In this document: in pieces, positions 1-8,265 of the stretch
Numbering within the stretch: the stretch's first letter is position 1
Layout of the letters: the number at the start of each line of letters is the position of its first letter
NCBI GenBank assembly: GCA_964504445.1
Contig: CAZDEO010000016.1
Coordinates: 1 to 64,000, forward strand
Length of the DNA stretch: 64,000 nucleotides
From: JACSRF01 sp964504445
GTDB lineage: Bacteria; Chloroflexota; Anaerolineae; Promineifilales; Promineifilaceae
Direction: 5' to 3'
Position numbers and translations under genes: made by a program
The notes under the pieces: generated by a model
Databases searched by the model: none
What the model was told of the DNA's origin: nothing
Seen by the model: only the letters and a program-made list of their open reading frames with translations

Positions 1-71
1 AGGCGGTAGAGGGCGGTTTGCGCCCCGCCCCGGTCGAGTTCGGTGATGAGGTGGATGATGGGCTGGCTCAT
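1..71 (-). CDS. Glycosyltransferase N-terminus (partial, runs off window)
   Basis: The first 23 codons of a minus-strand gene are visible; the rest lies outside the window. The start reads MSQPIIHLITELDRGGAQ, which resembles the N-terminal 'IIHLIT.LD.GGA' strand-loop of GT-B fold glycosyltransferases of family GT4, where the Gly-rich loop helps bind the nucleotide sugar. Its ATG overlaps the TGA of the upstream methyltransferase (ATGA at 68-71), so the two are probably translationally coupled in the glycan cluster. Assignment rests on the N-terminal motif only. Confidence 0.6.
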   Translation of the reverse strand, partial: MSQPIIHLITELDRGGAQTALYR

Positions 72-949
72 GGCTTAACGGCCGTGACTGTGTAGATGCC
101 GCCAATTTGCCGCATAAGGGGCAGGCGATTGAACGCCTTATCCAACATGACACAGGCGGTAAAAAGGCGTCGGTAATGGGCGGCACGGGGCGGGAAAAAG
201 ATGCTTAATTGGGTTTGCACCTCTGCAAAGCCAGCCTGCCGCAACAAGCGCGTTAATTGGGGAACGGTGAAAAGTCGCTCTTCGGCGTAAGTGATGCGTC
301 GCCCGTCAGCCAGCACTTTATGGGTCTGCTTGATGCCTTGTCGCCGCAGTTTGAAAATGCGCCAAAGCATGGCTGGGTTTGCCAGATGGCTATCAGAAAT
401 TACCAGTCGCCCACCGCTTTCTAAACTGTGAAAAGCCGCCTCCAAAAAGCGTTCGGCAGGGTCAATGTGGGAAATGGCTTCCATTGTCCAGATGAGGTCA
501 AAGGTTTCAGCTTCAAGGATGTCGAAGATGTTGGCACTGCGGAAGGTAACGGGAAGGGAATGAGCGGTTGCGGCTTGCCGTTTTTCTAAGCGGGCTTGGG
601 CGGTGGCTAATCTTTCCTGATTGATTTCGACGCCCGTCACTGCCACGTCATCGCGCAAGGTAGCCCAAAATAGTGATTCTGTGCCTACGCCACAACCCGC
701 ATCGAGGATGCGCCACTTTTGCTGGCGCGGGGGGAGGGCTTGGATGAGTTGCGCCATGGGCGCGGTGCGTCGTTGCCAGTTGTAGCGGTAGAACGGCCGT
801 AACGCCTCATTTTGCAGAAGTGACCGGTAGTAGCCTTGCAGGGTCGCATAGGGCTGAGGCGGCAAGGCGAAATGATTGTGGACAACTTCGTGGATGAGGG
901 TGGCGTAATAATCGGTTGTGGGGGTGGACAAAGCGGGATTAGCGGTCAT
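68..949 (-). CDS. Class I SAM-dependent methyltransferase
   Basis: A 293-residue protein with a Rossmann-type SAM-binding core: motif I DAGCGVGTE at about residues 83-91, an acidic Glu ending strand 2 (GVEIN, near 109) and a motif IV region (FDLIWTMEAISHI). This fits the Methyltransf_11/25 group acting on small molecules or sugars; the substrate cannot be read from sequence. It lies in a minus-strand glycan cluster, overlapping the GT4 gene upstream by 11 nt and the next glycosyltransferase downstream by 4 nt, so it probably modifies a saccharide or lipid intermediate. One ACGGCCGT palindrome overlaps the 3' end, at 78-85. Confidence 0.8.
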   Translation of the reverse strand: MTANPALSTPTTDYYATLIHEVVHNHFALPPQPYATLQGYYRSLLQNEALRPFYRYNWQRRTAPMAQLIQALPPRQQKWRILDAGCGVGTESLFWATLRDDVAVTGVEINQERLATAQARLEKRQAATAHSLPVTFRSANIFDILEAETFDLIWTMEAISHIDPAERFLEAAFHSLESGGRLVISDSHLANPAMLWRIFKLRRQGIKQTHKVLADGRRITYAEERLFTVPQLTRLLRQAGFAEVQTQLSIFFPPRAAHYRRLFTACVMLDKAFNRLPLMRQIGGIYTVTAVKP

Positions 950-2111
950 GGACAGATGCTCCTAACAAAAAGTCATAAACTTGCTTAACTTGTTGGCTCA
1001 CGTGGCTAAGGGAGAAGCGGGCGCGGGCGTCAGCAACGGCCGTTTGGGCCAATTGGTGACGGTAATCGGGCTGGGTGATGAGCTGTTCGGTGGCGTTAAG
1101 CAGGGTGGGGAAGTCATCCGCTTCGACGATGAGGCCGTTACGGCCGTTTTCAATCGCTTCGGCCACACCCCCACAGCGCGTCGTGACAACGGCCGTACTG
1201 CAAGCCATCGCCTCAATAACCACTCGCGGAAACGCCTCCCCTTGAGCGGTGGAAGTCAGCAATAAAATATCAATTGCCTGCATTACCTTCTCAACTTCGG
1301 GACAAAAGCCAAGAAAGTGAAAATAGGGGGTCATCTCCGCCTCAACAACCATTTGTTGTAGTCGTTTTGTGTACGCGCCGTCGGATGGATCAGCGCCGCA
1401 CCAGACGAAGTGAATGCCGTGCCCGCGTTGAAGCAAATCTATAGCGACTTGTACAGCCCATTCCGGCCGTTTGCGCGGGATCAAATTCGCCACCAACCCT
1501 ATGATGACTTTGTCTGCCGGCCAACCGAAACTTTGTTTACTGGCGCGGCCGTTCGTGGTTGGGGAAAATAAATTGAAATCTACGGCATTATAGATGGTTT
1601 GGTTGGGAACAAGATAGGCTCTAGGTAAGCGCAAGCGGATGCCATCGGCTACGAAAATGAGGTAATCGGACAATTTTAGGCGCAACCAGTCAGTTTTGGG
1701 GTTGCCATCCATGCCGCGCACATGCCATAAAACGGGTATTTTTTGTCGTCGGGCGGCTAAAGCCCAAGCGATGAAGGTGCGGTTGTCGTTGATGTGGACG
1801 AGGTGGGGTTGGTGCTGGCGGAGTTGGGCAACGGCCGTTTTCAACAGCCGCAATTGAGCCGGAAAGGCGTGCAACTTAGGCCACAAGCCAACAGTTTGTT
1901 GCATCCGTTTTACCGCATCATCCCCTAAACCATAAAAGTAAGGCGTTAGCCCTTCACGCCTGAAAACAGCCTCGTTCGTACCGTGTTCGGGTAACAAAAC
2001 GCGGTATTCGTAGTCGAAATGACGCTGTATGTAGCCAGCAACTTGGGCGGAGGAGACGTAGGAACCACCGACGGAAGTACCGGCGTAAGGAAGTAGGATG
2101 ATGGGTTTCAT
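939..2111 (-). CDS. Family 4 glycosyltransferase
   Basis: A 390-residue GT-B glycosyltransferase. The C-terminal nucleotide-sugar half carries the family signatures: RKRPEWA after the inter-domain linker, then the E-x7-E pair in GEAFPRVVIEAMAC and the GGVAEAI loop that contacts the donor. The N-terminal half begins with a short hydrophobic strand and GTSVGGS. It probably transfers a sugar to a lipid-linked or polysaccharide acceptor at the cytoplasmic membrane face. Its stop overlaps the start of the methyltransferase downstream, and its start overlaps the GT2 gene upstream (ATGA), consistent with one operon. Several ACGGCCGT octamers are embedded. Donor and acceptor are unknown. Confidence 0.85.
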   Translation of the reverse strand: MKPIILLPYAGTSVGGSYVSSAQVAGYIQRHFDYEYRVLLPEHGTNEAVFRREGLTPYFYGLGDDAVKRMQQTVGLWPKLHAFPAQLRLLKTAVAQLRQHQPHLVHINDNRTFIAWALAARRQKIPVLWHVRGMDGNPKTDWLRLKLSDYLIFVADGIRLRLPRAYLVPNQTIYNAVDFNLFSPTTNGRASKQSFGWPADKVIIGLVANLIPRKRPEWAVQVAIDLLQRGHGIHFVWCGADPSDGAYTKRLQQMVVEAEMTPYFHFLGFCPEVEKVMQAIDILLLTSTAQGEAFPRVVIEAMACSTAVVTTRCGGVAEAIENGRNGLIVEADDFPTLLNATEQLITQPDYRHQLAQTAVADARARFSLSHVSQQVKQVYDFLLGASVHDR

Positions 2112-3037
2112 GGTGAAGTGAGGGGGCGAAACGGCCGTTTGGCTTTATCAAACAAGCGGTAACAACCATTCGGTAAAAAGGAAAGTAGATATAGGAGGTA
2201 GGCATAAAAGGCGGTGGGCTTGGCTTTGATCGCCGCCCGATACCATCGCCGCGCTTGCTGACGATCCCCTATCAACCGTTGGTATTGTTGGCCGAGACGG
2301 TACAAATAAATGGGCAACACGCCTGCCTCACGCATATCTTGCTCAAATTTCTGCAAAAAAATCAGACGGCCGTTTAGCACCTTCGTGGCATTAGTGGTAA
2401 TTCGATCTGAGGTTTTGCTGGCATAGATGACCAGCAAAACCTCATCTACAAAATCCATCAAGTAATGCCGCGCCACCCGCACCCAAAAATCTAAATCTTG
2501 ACGGGCGGGTAATGTTTCGTCAAAAGTTGGCACTTGCTCCAAAACAGCCCGTTTAATCATAACGGCCGATCCACTGCCCACCACCACATTCTCTAACAAC
2601 AATTGGCGAAATAGATTGCCGCGATGAATCGGCCTCTGCTCATCCTGCACCCCGTCATCCCGCACGACCAACGCCCCCGTATAAACCAGTCCAACGGCCG
2701 CTGGCAACCGTTCAAAACAGGCCACCTGCTTTTCCAACTTCGTGGGCAACCACGCATCATCAGAATCAAGAAAAGCGATATACGCCCCTTGCGCTTGTGC
2801 CAATCCTGTATTGCGTGCCGCCGAACCGCCCCGATTGGTATCATGCCGAAGGTAGTGAATTCGGCCATCGGTCATACTTTGCACCACTTCTGCGGTCTCA
2901 TCTGTCGAGGCGTCATCTATCACCAACAGCTCCCAATGGGTGTAACTTTGCTCTAAGACGCTGTCAATGGCGCGTTTGACCATCTGAGCGCGGTTGTAGG
3001 TGGGAATGATAACGGTTACCAATGGTTTAGGGAGCAT
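2108..3037 (-). CDS. Family 2 glycosyltransferase
   Basis: A 309-residue GT-A glycosyltransferase. The N-terminus has the GT2 strand VTVIIPTYNRA, the nucleotide-binding DDASTDET and the metal-binding LDSDDAW (DxD-like) near residue 90. The C-terminal 80 residues, rich in basic and aromatic residues, have no transmembrane segment I can call with confidence. It probably adds a sugar in the same exopolysaccharide pathway as its neighbours. It overlaps the downstream GT4 gene by 4 nt. A 12-bp tandem repeat follows the preceding gene's end, at 3042-3077. Confidence 0.85.
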   Translation of the reverse strand: MLPKPLVTVIIPTYNRAQMVKRAIDSVLEQSYTHWELLVIDDASTDETAEVVQSMTDGRIHYLRHDTNRGGSAARNTGLAQAQGAYIAFLDSDDAWLPTKLEKQVACFERLPAAVGLVYTGALVVRDDGVQDEQRPIHRGNLFRQLLLENVVVGSGSAVMIKRAVLEQVPTFDETLPARQDLDFWVRVARHYLMDFVDEVLLVIYASKTSDRITTNATKVLNGRLIFLQKFEQDMREAGVLPIYLYRLGQQYQRLIGDRQQARRWYRAAIKAKPTAFYAYLLYLLSFLPNGCYRLFDKAKRPFRPLTSP

Positions 3038-3041
3038 ATCG

Positions 3042-3077
3042 CCTCACGGTTCGTCTCACGGTTCGCCTCACAGTTGG
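3042..3077. repeat. 12-bp tandem repeat, three copies
   Basis: Three adjacent 12-mers of the form YCTCACRGTTSG (CCTCACGGTTCG, TCTCACGGTTCG, CCTCACAGTTGG) fill the gap between the sulfotransferase and GT2 genes. The third copy contains the stop codon and last codons (Gln-Leu) of the sulfotransferase. Confidence 0.85.
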
Positions 3078-3877
3078 TAGCCAAGCCGGGCCATCACATC
3101 ACCGGCAAGCTCCTGAAACCGCTGTTTTTCGGCCAAATCCCACGCTTTAGGGGGGGCAACGGTGTGTTGTGTGGTTTGATTAGGCTTTTTTTGCGCGGTT
3201 TGGATCATCTCGGTAAGCAAAGCATCATGGGGCTGAATGCCTAAAAATTGGCAGATTTCTAGCAATTTTTCTTGGTTAAAAGATTCGAGGGGGAGCATGT
3301 ATTTGTCTGGCTCGTCAATAGTGGCTAATTCGCGTAAGGCGATGCTGTTTATCTCGGCCCATAACCATGTTGTTTTTTCAAAAGGGGTTCGCAGATGGCG
3401 AGGTGGTTGAAGGCGATGGTCAAGATAGGAGTTGCCTATGTCAATTAGGAATCTGCGGCGAAGGTAGGCTTTGAGTTGGGTGATGGGGGATTGCCGCTTG
3501 TACCACCCCCGCTCTAAGCCACTCCGCACAAAGGAACGGCCGTCGCGGTACACATAAATAAATCGCGCTTCAAAAAGCTCAGACAAATAGCGCACCAGAT
3601 GGGTGCAATAATGGGAGCTTTCGACATAAATGAGGCCATTGCCTTGCACTTGCTCTACCAGCCCTTTCCGCTTGTGACGCACATGGGACATAATTTTTTG
3701 TCGATCATGTAAACCAGACCAATGGGCAAACGCTTCTACATTTAGGTGCGGCAATGGCTCATGCAAAGCGCACACGGCGGGAATTTTTGCCAGTGTGTAA
3801 GCCAACATCTGGGAACCACTTCGTCCCGTTGAAATAATAAAAACCGGACGCGGCCGTTTTTGAAAAGAGTCACGCAT
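3068..3877 (-). CDS. Sulfotransferase family protein
   Basis: A 269-residue protein with the two PAPS-binding signatures of sulfotransferases. The 5'-phosphosulfate loop is STGRSGSQ (residues 16-23) after a hydrophobic strand, and the 3'-phosphate site is RFIYVYRDGRSFVRS. It would transfer sulfate from PAPS to a carbohydrate hydroxyl; the location in a glycan cluster suggests a sulfated surface polysaccharide. It abuts the methyltransferase gene upstream with no spacer (stop at 3878, start at 3877). The substrate is not deducible, and distant P-loop sulfotransferase relatives are sometimes inactive, but both motifs look intact here. Confidence 0.8.
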   Translation of the reverse strand: MRDSFQKRPRPVFIISTGRSGSQMLAYTLAKIPAVCALHEPLPHLNVEAFAHWSGLHDRQKIMSHVRHKRKGLVEQVQGNGLIYVESSHYCTHLVRYLSELFEARFIYVYRDGRSFVRSGLERGWYKRQSPITQLKAYLRRRFLIDIGNSYLDHRLQPPRHLRTPFEKTTWLWAEINSIALRELATIDEPDKYMLPLESFNQEKLLEICQFLGIQPHDALLTEMIQTAQKKPNQTTQHTVAPPKAWDLAEKQRFQELAGDVMARLGYQL

Positions 3878-4513
3878 CTATTTACTCAAGATGAAAAAAC
3901 GATGTGAAGGATACTCAAATAATCGGTACGTTTTGCGGATAGAAAATCCAGTTTGTTCCACATCACCCATTACCCGCTTCAAAGTAAAATGTTGCACCCC
4001 TATTTCCCAATAATGCTCTTCTATGATTTTGGGCTTTTTCAGCCTAATCGGTCGCGGGATGGAGAAAAAGAGTTCTCGTTCACCGATGAGCGGGAATGAA
4101 AATCGGCCGGAAAGCACATGGTTCCGATCTGGCACAGAAAAAACAACAAATTGGCGCGATACCCGATAAAGTTCAACCAGAGCTTGTTGAAACAGGTCGT
4201 AAGGGAGATGCTCAAGCACTTCATAACAGGCCACAAGATGAAACGCTTGAGCTTTGAATGGCAACGTGATTACGGAAGCGTTCACATCTGGAGACAAGGC
4301 CGCGTCAATATCTACCGTTGTCACGTCATACTCTCTTTGCCGCAGATAATCGGAGATAAACCGATTGCCCACCCCTATCTCTAAAAAATTATCGGGGCGC
4401 AAAGCGCGAATGGCCTCAATTTGATACCAATAGCTGAGAAAGCGTTTTTTGGTGTCGTATGCTTGTTGGAAATACTGCTCAGGCTGGACCTGTGGTTTGT
4501 TTTTGTACGTCAT
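3878..4513 (-). CDS. Class I SAM-dependent methyltransferase
   Basis: A 211-residue small methyltransferase. SAM motif I is FLEIGVGNRF (about residues 43-52), followed by VTTVDID with the acidic ribose-binding residue, and motif IV region LVACYEVLEHLPY. The 'CYEVLEHLP' signature is typical of Methyltransf_11 enzymes in O-antigen and exopolysaccharide clusters. It lies between the flippase and the sulfotransferase and is probably co-transcribed with them. Base composition is more AT-rich than the housekeeping genes and I saw no perfect ACGGCCGT octamer in it, possibly a sign of later arrival. Confidence 0.75.
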   Translation of the reverse strand: MTYKNKPQVQPEQYFQQAYDTKKRFLSYWYQIEAIRALRPDNFLEIGVGNRFISDYLRQREYDVTTVDIDAALSPDVNASVITLPFKAQAFHLVACYEVLEHLPYDLFQQALVELYRVSRQFVVFSVPDRNHVLSGRFSFPLIGERELFFSIPRPIRLKKPKIIEEHYWEIGVQHFTLKRVMGDVEQTGFSIRKTYRLFEYPSHRFFILSK

Positions 4514-4542
4514 TTGCGGAAATACCGTTGGGGCTTGTTGGT

Positions 4543-6120
4543 TTAGGTTTGTCGCTGGGGCTTATGTTGGTCAAAACGTGCCGCTAAGGGTTTGAGCAGG
4601 TGATTGATGCGCGGTGGGGTGACGCTGATCAATGAGTTTAGGATAATGGCTGGGATATTGCCAAATAGGCTGGGGGGTAACAGGTATAAGGCGATGAGGA
4701 CGGAAAAGAGGGTGGTAACGGCCGTGCTAAACAAAACGCCCAGCAAACCCAAATCCAGCATCGTATAAACCACGCGCCCCAGCCACGTGACCGGAATAAC
4801 CCACAAAGCTAAAGCTACGCCCGGCCACTGCCCTCTGAAAAACTGTCGCCATGTTGTGCCAGTCAACCGATTGGCATGAATAAGCACAAGAACATACATA
4901 AGAAAAATAGCCAGACCCACCACAAGAGCCACGCCGTTAATCCCCCACCGCGCGGCCACCAGCCAACTGCCACCCACCACAGCGACTCCATAAGCCACCT
5001 GATACCATAGCAGTTGATAAATTTGCCCTTTTGCCTTGATAAACGGAGCGGCAACGTGGTAAGTTGCCCGAAAAATGCTAAAGCCACCCAAAATCTGCAA
5101 GGGTACAATGGCACCTTCCCACTGGGTGCCAAAGACCCCCAAAATAATTTCTGGGGCAAGAATGATGATAAACACCATCATCGGGATCACCATAAAGTTG
5201 GTTAGCGATAATGAAAGTAAGTAAAAGCGTTGTGAGCGACGAGATTCATCCTGAATTTGAGCCGCCACGGGGAACAGGACTTGAGACAGCACTTTGACGA
5301 AATACGTCAGGGGCAGTTTCATCAGCGTGTAGGCGCGTGAATATAGCCCCAAAGGTGCTGGCCCCAGCAAACGGCCGACAACAAAATAATCCCCCTGCAA
5401 AGCAAAATAGTTCACAACGGTGGTAAGCGACGCCCCAATGCTGAAATTAGCCAGCTCTTTAATTTCGGCAAGCCTTAGTAGCGGGCGCAGAGAGTGGCGC
5501 GTATACCAATAGGCGATAATCGTTCCGAGTGCAGACTGCAATAGCGATCCATAAACCAAGCTCCACACACCAAACCCTTGTAGAGCAAGGGTAATGGATA
5601 CCAACCCGTAGCCTAGTACGTGGCTACCCAGATCAACCACGAGCAACGGCCGAAACCGGAGTTGCCGGTTTAAGAGCGAATAACTGACAATGCCCCCGCC
5701 AACAATTAAAAACTTGAAGGAAAGCAGGTGCAAAATAGGCACAACTTGCTCATCTTGCAAGAACAAGGCCAGCATCGGGGCGGTGGTAAACACGAGTAGG
5801 CCAAGTACCGCGCCGCTGATAAGGGATAAGGTGAAGGCGACGCGAATGTGTGCGGCCGTTAAGATTTTGCGCTGAATTAAGGAAGGTCCAAGCCCTAAAT
5901 CAGTGACGAGCTGACCGAAGCCGATGATGATCATCGCTAAGGCAACCAGCCCAAAATCTTCTGGCGGAAGAATTCTGGCTAGGATGATGCTAATGCCAAA
6001 TTGGGCGACAAACTGGATCCAAACGCCACTGAATCGCCAGCCTAGCCCACTAATGGTACGCTGGCGCAAGCTGTCTGTGCTTGGCTTCTGGATGTCAGGC
6101 GGTTCGTTTTTGCTATTCAC
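4543..6120 (-). CDS. Polysaccharide flippase (Wzx/PST, MOP superfamily)
   Basis: A 525-residue, very hydrophobic protein, long enough for the 12-14 transmembrane helices of MOP-superfamily exporters. The opening RTISGLGWRFSGVWIQF and the stretch PEDFGLVALAMIIIGFGQLVTD (shown in part) match the WzxC/TuaB-type lipid-linked oligosaccharide flippases. It would move undecaprenyl-linked repeat units across the cytoplasmic membrane, made by the glycosyltransferases encoded just downstream. Start is GTG at 6120 with no clear Shine-Dalgarno site. It is probably the first gene of the minus-strand cluster ending at position 1 or beyond. Confidence 0.85.
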   Translation of the reverse strand: MNSKNEPPDIQKPSTDSLRQRTISGLGWRFSGVWIQFVAQFGISIILARILPPEDFGLVALAMIIIGFGQLVTDLGLGPSLIQRKILTAAHIRVAFTLSLISGAVLGLLVFTTAPMLALFLQDEQVVPILHLLSFKFLIVGGGIVSYSLLNRQLRFRPLLVVDLGSHVLGYGLVSITLALQGFGVWSLVYGSLLQSALGTIIAYWYTRHSLRPLLRLAEIKELANFSIGASLTTVVNYFALQGDYFVVGRLLGPAPLGLYSRAYTLMKLPLTYFVKVLSQVLFPVAAQIQDESRRSQRFYLLSLSLTNFMVIPMMVFIIILAPEIILGVFGTQWEGAIVPLQILGGFSIFRATYHVAAPFIKAKGQIYQLLWYQVAYGVAVVGGSWLVAARWGINGVALVVGLAIFLMYVLVLIHANRLTGTTWRQFFRGQWPGVALALWVIPVTWLGRVVYTMLDLGLLGVLFSTAVTTLFSVLIALYLLPPSLFGNIPAIILNSLISVTPPRINHLLKPLAARFDQHKPQRQT

Positions 6121-6230
6121 GCGTGTTTGGGGTGCTTTTTCTGCACCTTTTCATTTCCTTACTTATGATTATAAGGTGCCAAGACCTGTCTAAGCCCATG
6201 GAATTATAGGCCAAAAAGGAAAATCAACCA

Positions 6231-6392
6231 TTGACAGAAGGGCCTTCCGCCAAGGTCAAACTAACCTTTGCCCCCATTGCTATGGCCGCCCACCACATCG
6301 TTCACGAGCTTTCGGCCCGCCAGCGCACCAGCGCGCCCACGCTGTTGCTCAAACTATTTACTCTATTTGCGGATATGTTAGCTCTGACTTAG
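6231..6392 (+). CDS. Possible small protein, TTG start (53 aa)
   Basis: The 347-nt gap 6121-6467 holds no recognised gene. This plus-strand reading frame starts with TTG, 11 nt after AAGGA, and encodes a 53-residue peptide beginning LTEGPSAKVKLTFAPIAM and ending in a leucine-rich helix. It has no family I recognise. It may be a real small protein or a chance frame; support is the possible ribosome-binding site only. Confidence 0.25.
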   Translation: MTEGPSAKVKLTFAPIAMAAHHIVHELSARQRTSAPTLLLKLFTLFADMLALT

Positions 6393-6467
6393 CGACTGCC
6401 CGAATCCGAACCATTCAATAACAGGAAAGCTATTAACAATCAAAATTAACCCCCATCTGCTATCGTT

Positions 6468-7094
6468 TCAGTCATTGAGCAGTTCCCGCAACCGCGACAC
6501 CACCATGGCCATCGCCACGGCATTCTCCCCGCCATGCGGAATGATAACGTCGGCGAACTGCTTGCTCGGCTCTACAAATTTCATGTGCATGGGGCGCACC
6601 GTCGTCAAATATTGCTCGATTACCGATTCTAATGAACGGCCGCGTTCCTCCATGTCCCGCTTCATGCGGCGAATAAAGCGAATATCATCGGCCGTATCGA
6701 CAAATATCTTAATGTCCATCAGCTCCCGCAGCCGCCGCTTGGTAAAAATAAGGATGCCATCCACCAAAATGATGGGGCTGGGTTCCACTAGCACTGTCTC
6801 ATCCGTGCGCCGGTGCAGGGTAAAATCGTACACTGGCACATCAACCGCCTTACCTGCTAACAACTGCTTGATGTGCTGTACGAGCAGCTTGTTCTCCAAA
6901 GATCGGGGATGATCATAGTTCTGCTGGGCGCGCTCTTCCAGGGAGAGGTGCGGGTTGTCCTTGTAGTATGCATCATGGGGCAAATAGGCGACTGTGGCTG
7001 CGCCGACGGCCCGCAATACGTTACGGGCGACGGTTGTCTTTCCGGATGCGGTGCCTCCGGCTACACCAAACACAATAGGTCGTTGTTTTTTCAC
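6468..7094 (-). CDS. udk: Uridine kinase
   Basis: Phosphorylates uridine and cytidine to UMP and CMP in pyrimidine salvage. The P-loop GGTASGKT is at residues 13-20 from the chosen start, followed by the family segments LPHDAYYKD, NYDHPRS and VPVYDF and the lid region RDMEERGRSLE. Length of 208 residues fits the family. I chose GTG at 7094, preceded by GAGGG four bases upstream, over the in-frame GTG at 7127, which would add 11 residues not expected before the first strand. It lies alone on the minus strand downstream of tRNA-Thr and its terminator. Confidence 0.9.
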   Translation of the reverse strand: MKKQRPIVFGVAGGTASGKTTVARNVLRAVGAATVAYLPHDAYYKDNPHLSLEERAQQNYDHPRSLENKLLVQHIKQLLAGKAVDVPVYDFTLHRRTDETVLVEPSPIILVDGILIFTKRRLRELMDIKIFVDTADDIRFIRRMKRDMEERGRSLESVIEQYLTTVRPMHMKFVEPSKQFADVIIPHGGENAVAMAMVVSRLRELLND

Positions 7095-7195
7095 GCAGCC
7101 CTCGTTACCAAGAATTGCTTGTCTCACCTGTCAGGAAAATCGCTTGGCAACAAACCATCCAACACACAAACCATCACACCATTCAACAAATAGGC

Positions 7196-7223
7196 AAAAA
7201 AAGACCCTGGTATCTTACCAGGG
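7196..7223 (-). terminator. Rho-independent terminator of tRNA-Thr
   Basis: On the minus strand an 8-bp stem, CCCTGGTA/TACCAGGG (7205-7212 with 7216-7223, 3-nt loop), is followed by TC and seven U residues (7196-7202). It lies about 19 nt past the 3' end of the tRNA. Confidence 0.9.
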
Positions 7224-7241
7224 TTACCCTTAAATGAAAAA

Positions 7242-7313
7242 GCCACCCAAGGGACTTGAACCCTTAACCTACGCTTTACGAAAGCGTCGCTCTGCCAATT
7301 GAGCTAGGGTGGC
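7242..7313 (-). tRNA. tRNA-Thr (anticodon CGU)
   Basis: Read on the minus strand, the 72-nt sequence folds as a full cloverleaf: 7-bp acceptor GCCACCC/GGGTGGC, D-stem GCTC/GAGC, anticodon stem ACGCT/AGCGT with loop TTCGTAA (anticodon CGT), 5-nt variable loop and T-stem AAGGG/CCCTT with loop TTCAAGT. CCA is not encoded. It decodes ACG threonine codons, which the ACGGCCGT repeat read as Thr-Ala-Val makes frequent in these genes. Confidence 0.97.
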
Positions 7314-7360
7314 GAAGTGGGCTAAATTATAGCAACCCCTCTCTTAGTTGACAACCAAAA

Positions 7361-8239
7361 TTACACTTCGCCCAGGGCTACAGGCTGGCCTGGCGTGCGA
7401 CTCCATTCGCTCCAGGAGCCGACGTAGAGACGGCCGTTGCCCAACCCGGCATGCGCCATGGCCAGCAAGTTTACACACGCCGTTACCCCAGACCCGCAGT
7501 GGAAGGTGGCCTGCTCCGGCGGCGTGTCGCCCAGTGCCGCGACCAACTGTTCGCGCAAGGTTTTGGCAGGCAGGTAACGGCCGTTGCCATCCCAATTGCG
7601 CTCAAAGAAAAAATTAACCGCCCCCGGAATGTGACCCGCCTGCGGATCCAGGGTCTCCACTTCACCGCGAAAGCGCGCTTCGTCCCGTGAATCCACTAGC
7701 AACGGCAGCTCTGGCACCTCATCCATGGTGACCAGCCATTCCCGGCGCGGCTCGCCCACAAAAGTGACCGGCTCCCGCACCTCTACGCCCGCCCGCGTCG
7801 GCAAACCAGCCACCGCCCACGCCTGCCACCCCCCATCTAGCACCGCCACCGCCTCGTGGCCCATGTAACGCAGCATCCACCACAGCCGCGAGGCAATCGC
7901 CCCATTCATGTCGTCATACACCACCACCTGGCTTTCTGGGCCAATGCCCATGGCGCCGAAACGCTGCCGCAGCACCTCTGGCGGCGGCAACGGGTGACGG
8001 CCGTTATCCGTCGCGGGTGGGTTGCTCAAATCCTCATCCAAATGGGCATACACCGCCCCCGGAATATGCGCGGCAGCATAGGCGCGCCGCCCCGCCTCCG
8101 TATCCGCTAGACTAAAGCGGCAGTCCACCACTACCCAGTTTGCCGCTGGCAAATGGGCCAACAGGGTGCCTGTGTCAATCAATGTAGAGAACAAAATTGG
8201 TTTTCTCGTGGCTGGTTGCTGGTTCAAGCTCATTGGCAC
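7361..8239 (-). CDS. sseA: 3-mercaptopyruvate/thiosulfate sulfurtransferase
   Basis: A two-rhodanese-domain sulfurtransferase of 292 residues. The C-terminal domain has the active-site loop CGSGVTA, the form typical of mercaptopyruvate sulfurtransferases rather than the CRxGxR/T of rhodaneses. The N-terminal domain has the non-catalytic partner features (WVVVDCRFSL, HIPGAVYAHLD). It probably moves sulfur from 3-mercaptopyruvate to cyanide, thiols or thioredoxin in the cytoplasm. The start may be GTG at 8239 or ATG two codons later. It follows the PKD/CAP gene by 26 nt on the same strand and may share its transcript. Confidence 0.88.
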   Translation of the reverse strand: MPMSLNQQPATRKPILFSTLIDTGTLLAHLPAANWVVVDCRFSLADTEAGRRAYAAAHIPGAVYAHLDEDLSNPPATDNGRHPLPPPEVLRQRFGAMGIGPESQVVVYDDMNGAIASRLWWMLRYMGHEAVAVLDGGWQAWAVAGLPTRAGVEVREPVTFVGEPRREWLVTMDEVPELPLLVDSRDEARFRGEVETLDPQAGHIPGAVNFFFERNWDGNGRYLPAKTLREQLVAALGDTPPEQATFHCGSGVTACVNLLAMAHAGLGNGRLYVGSWSEWSRTPGQPVALGEV

Positions 8240-8265
8240 ATGTTACCGATTCGTCGCCAACCGGT

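Noticed and set aside
7242..7313. Insertion hot spot at tRNA-Thr
   Set aside because: No repeat of the tRNA 3' end and no integrase next to it.
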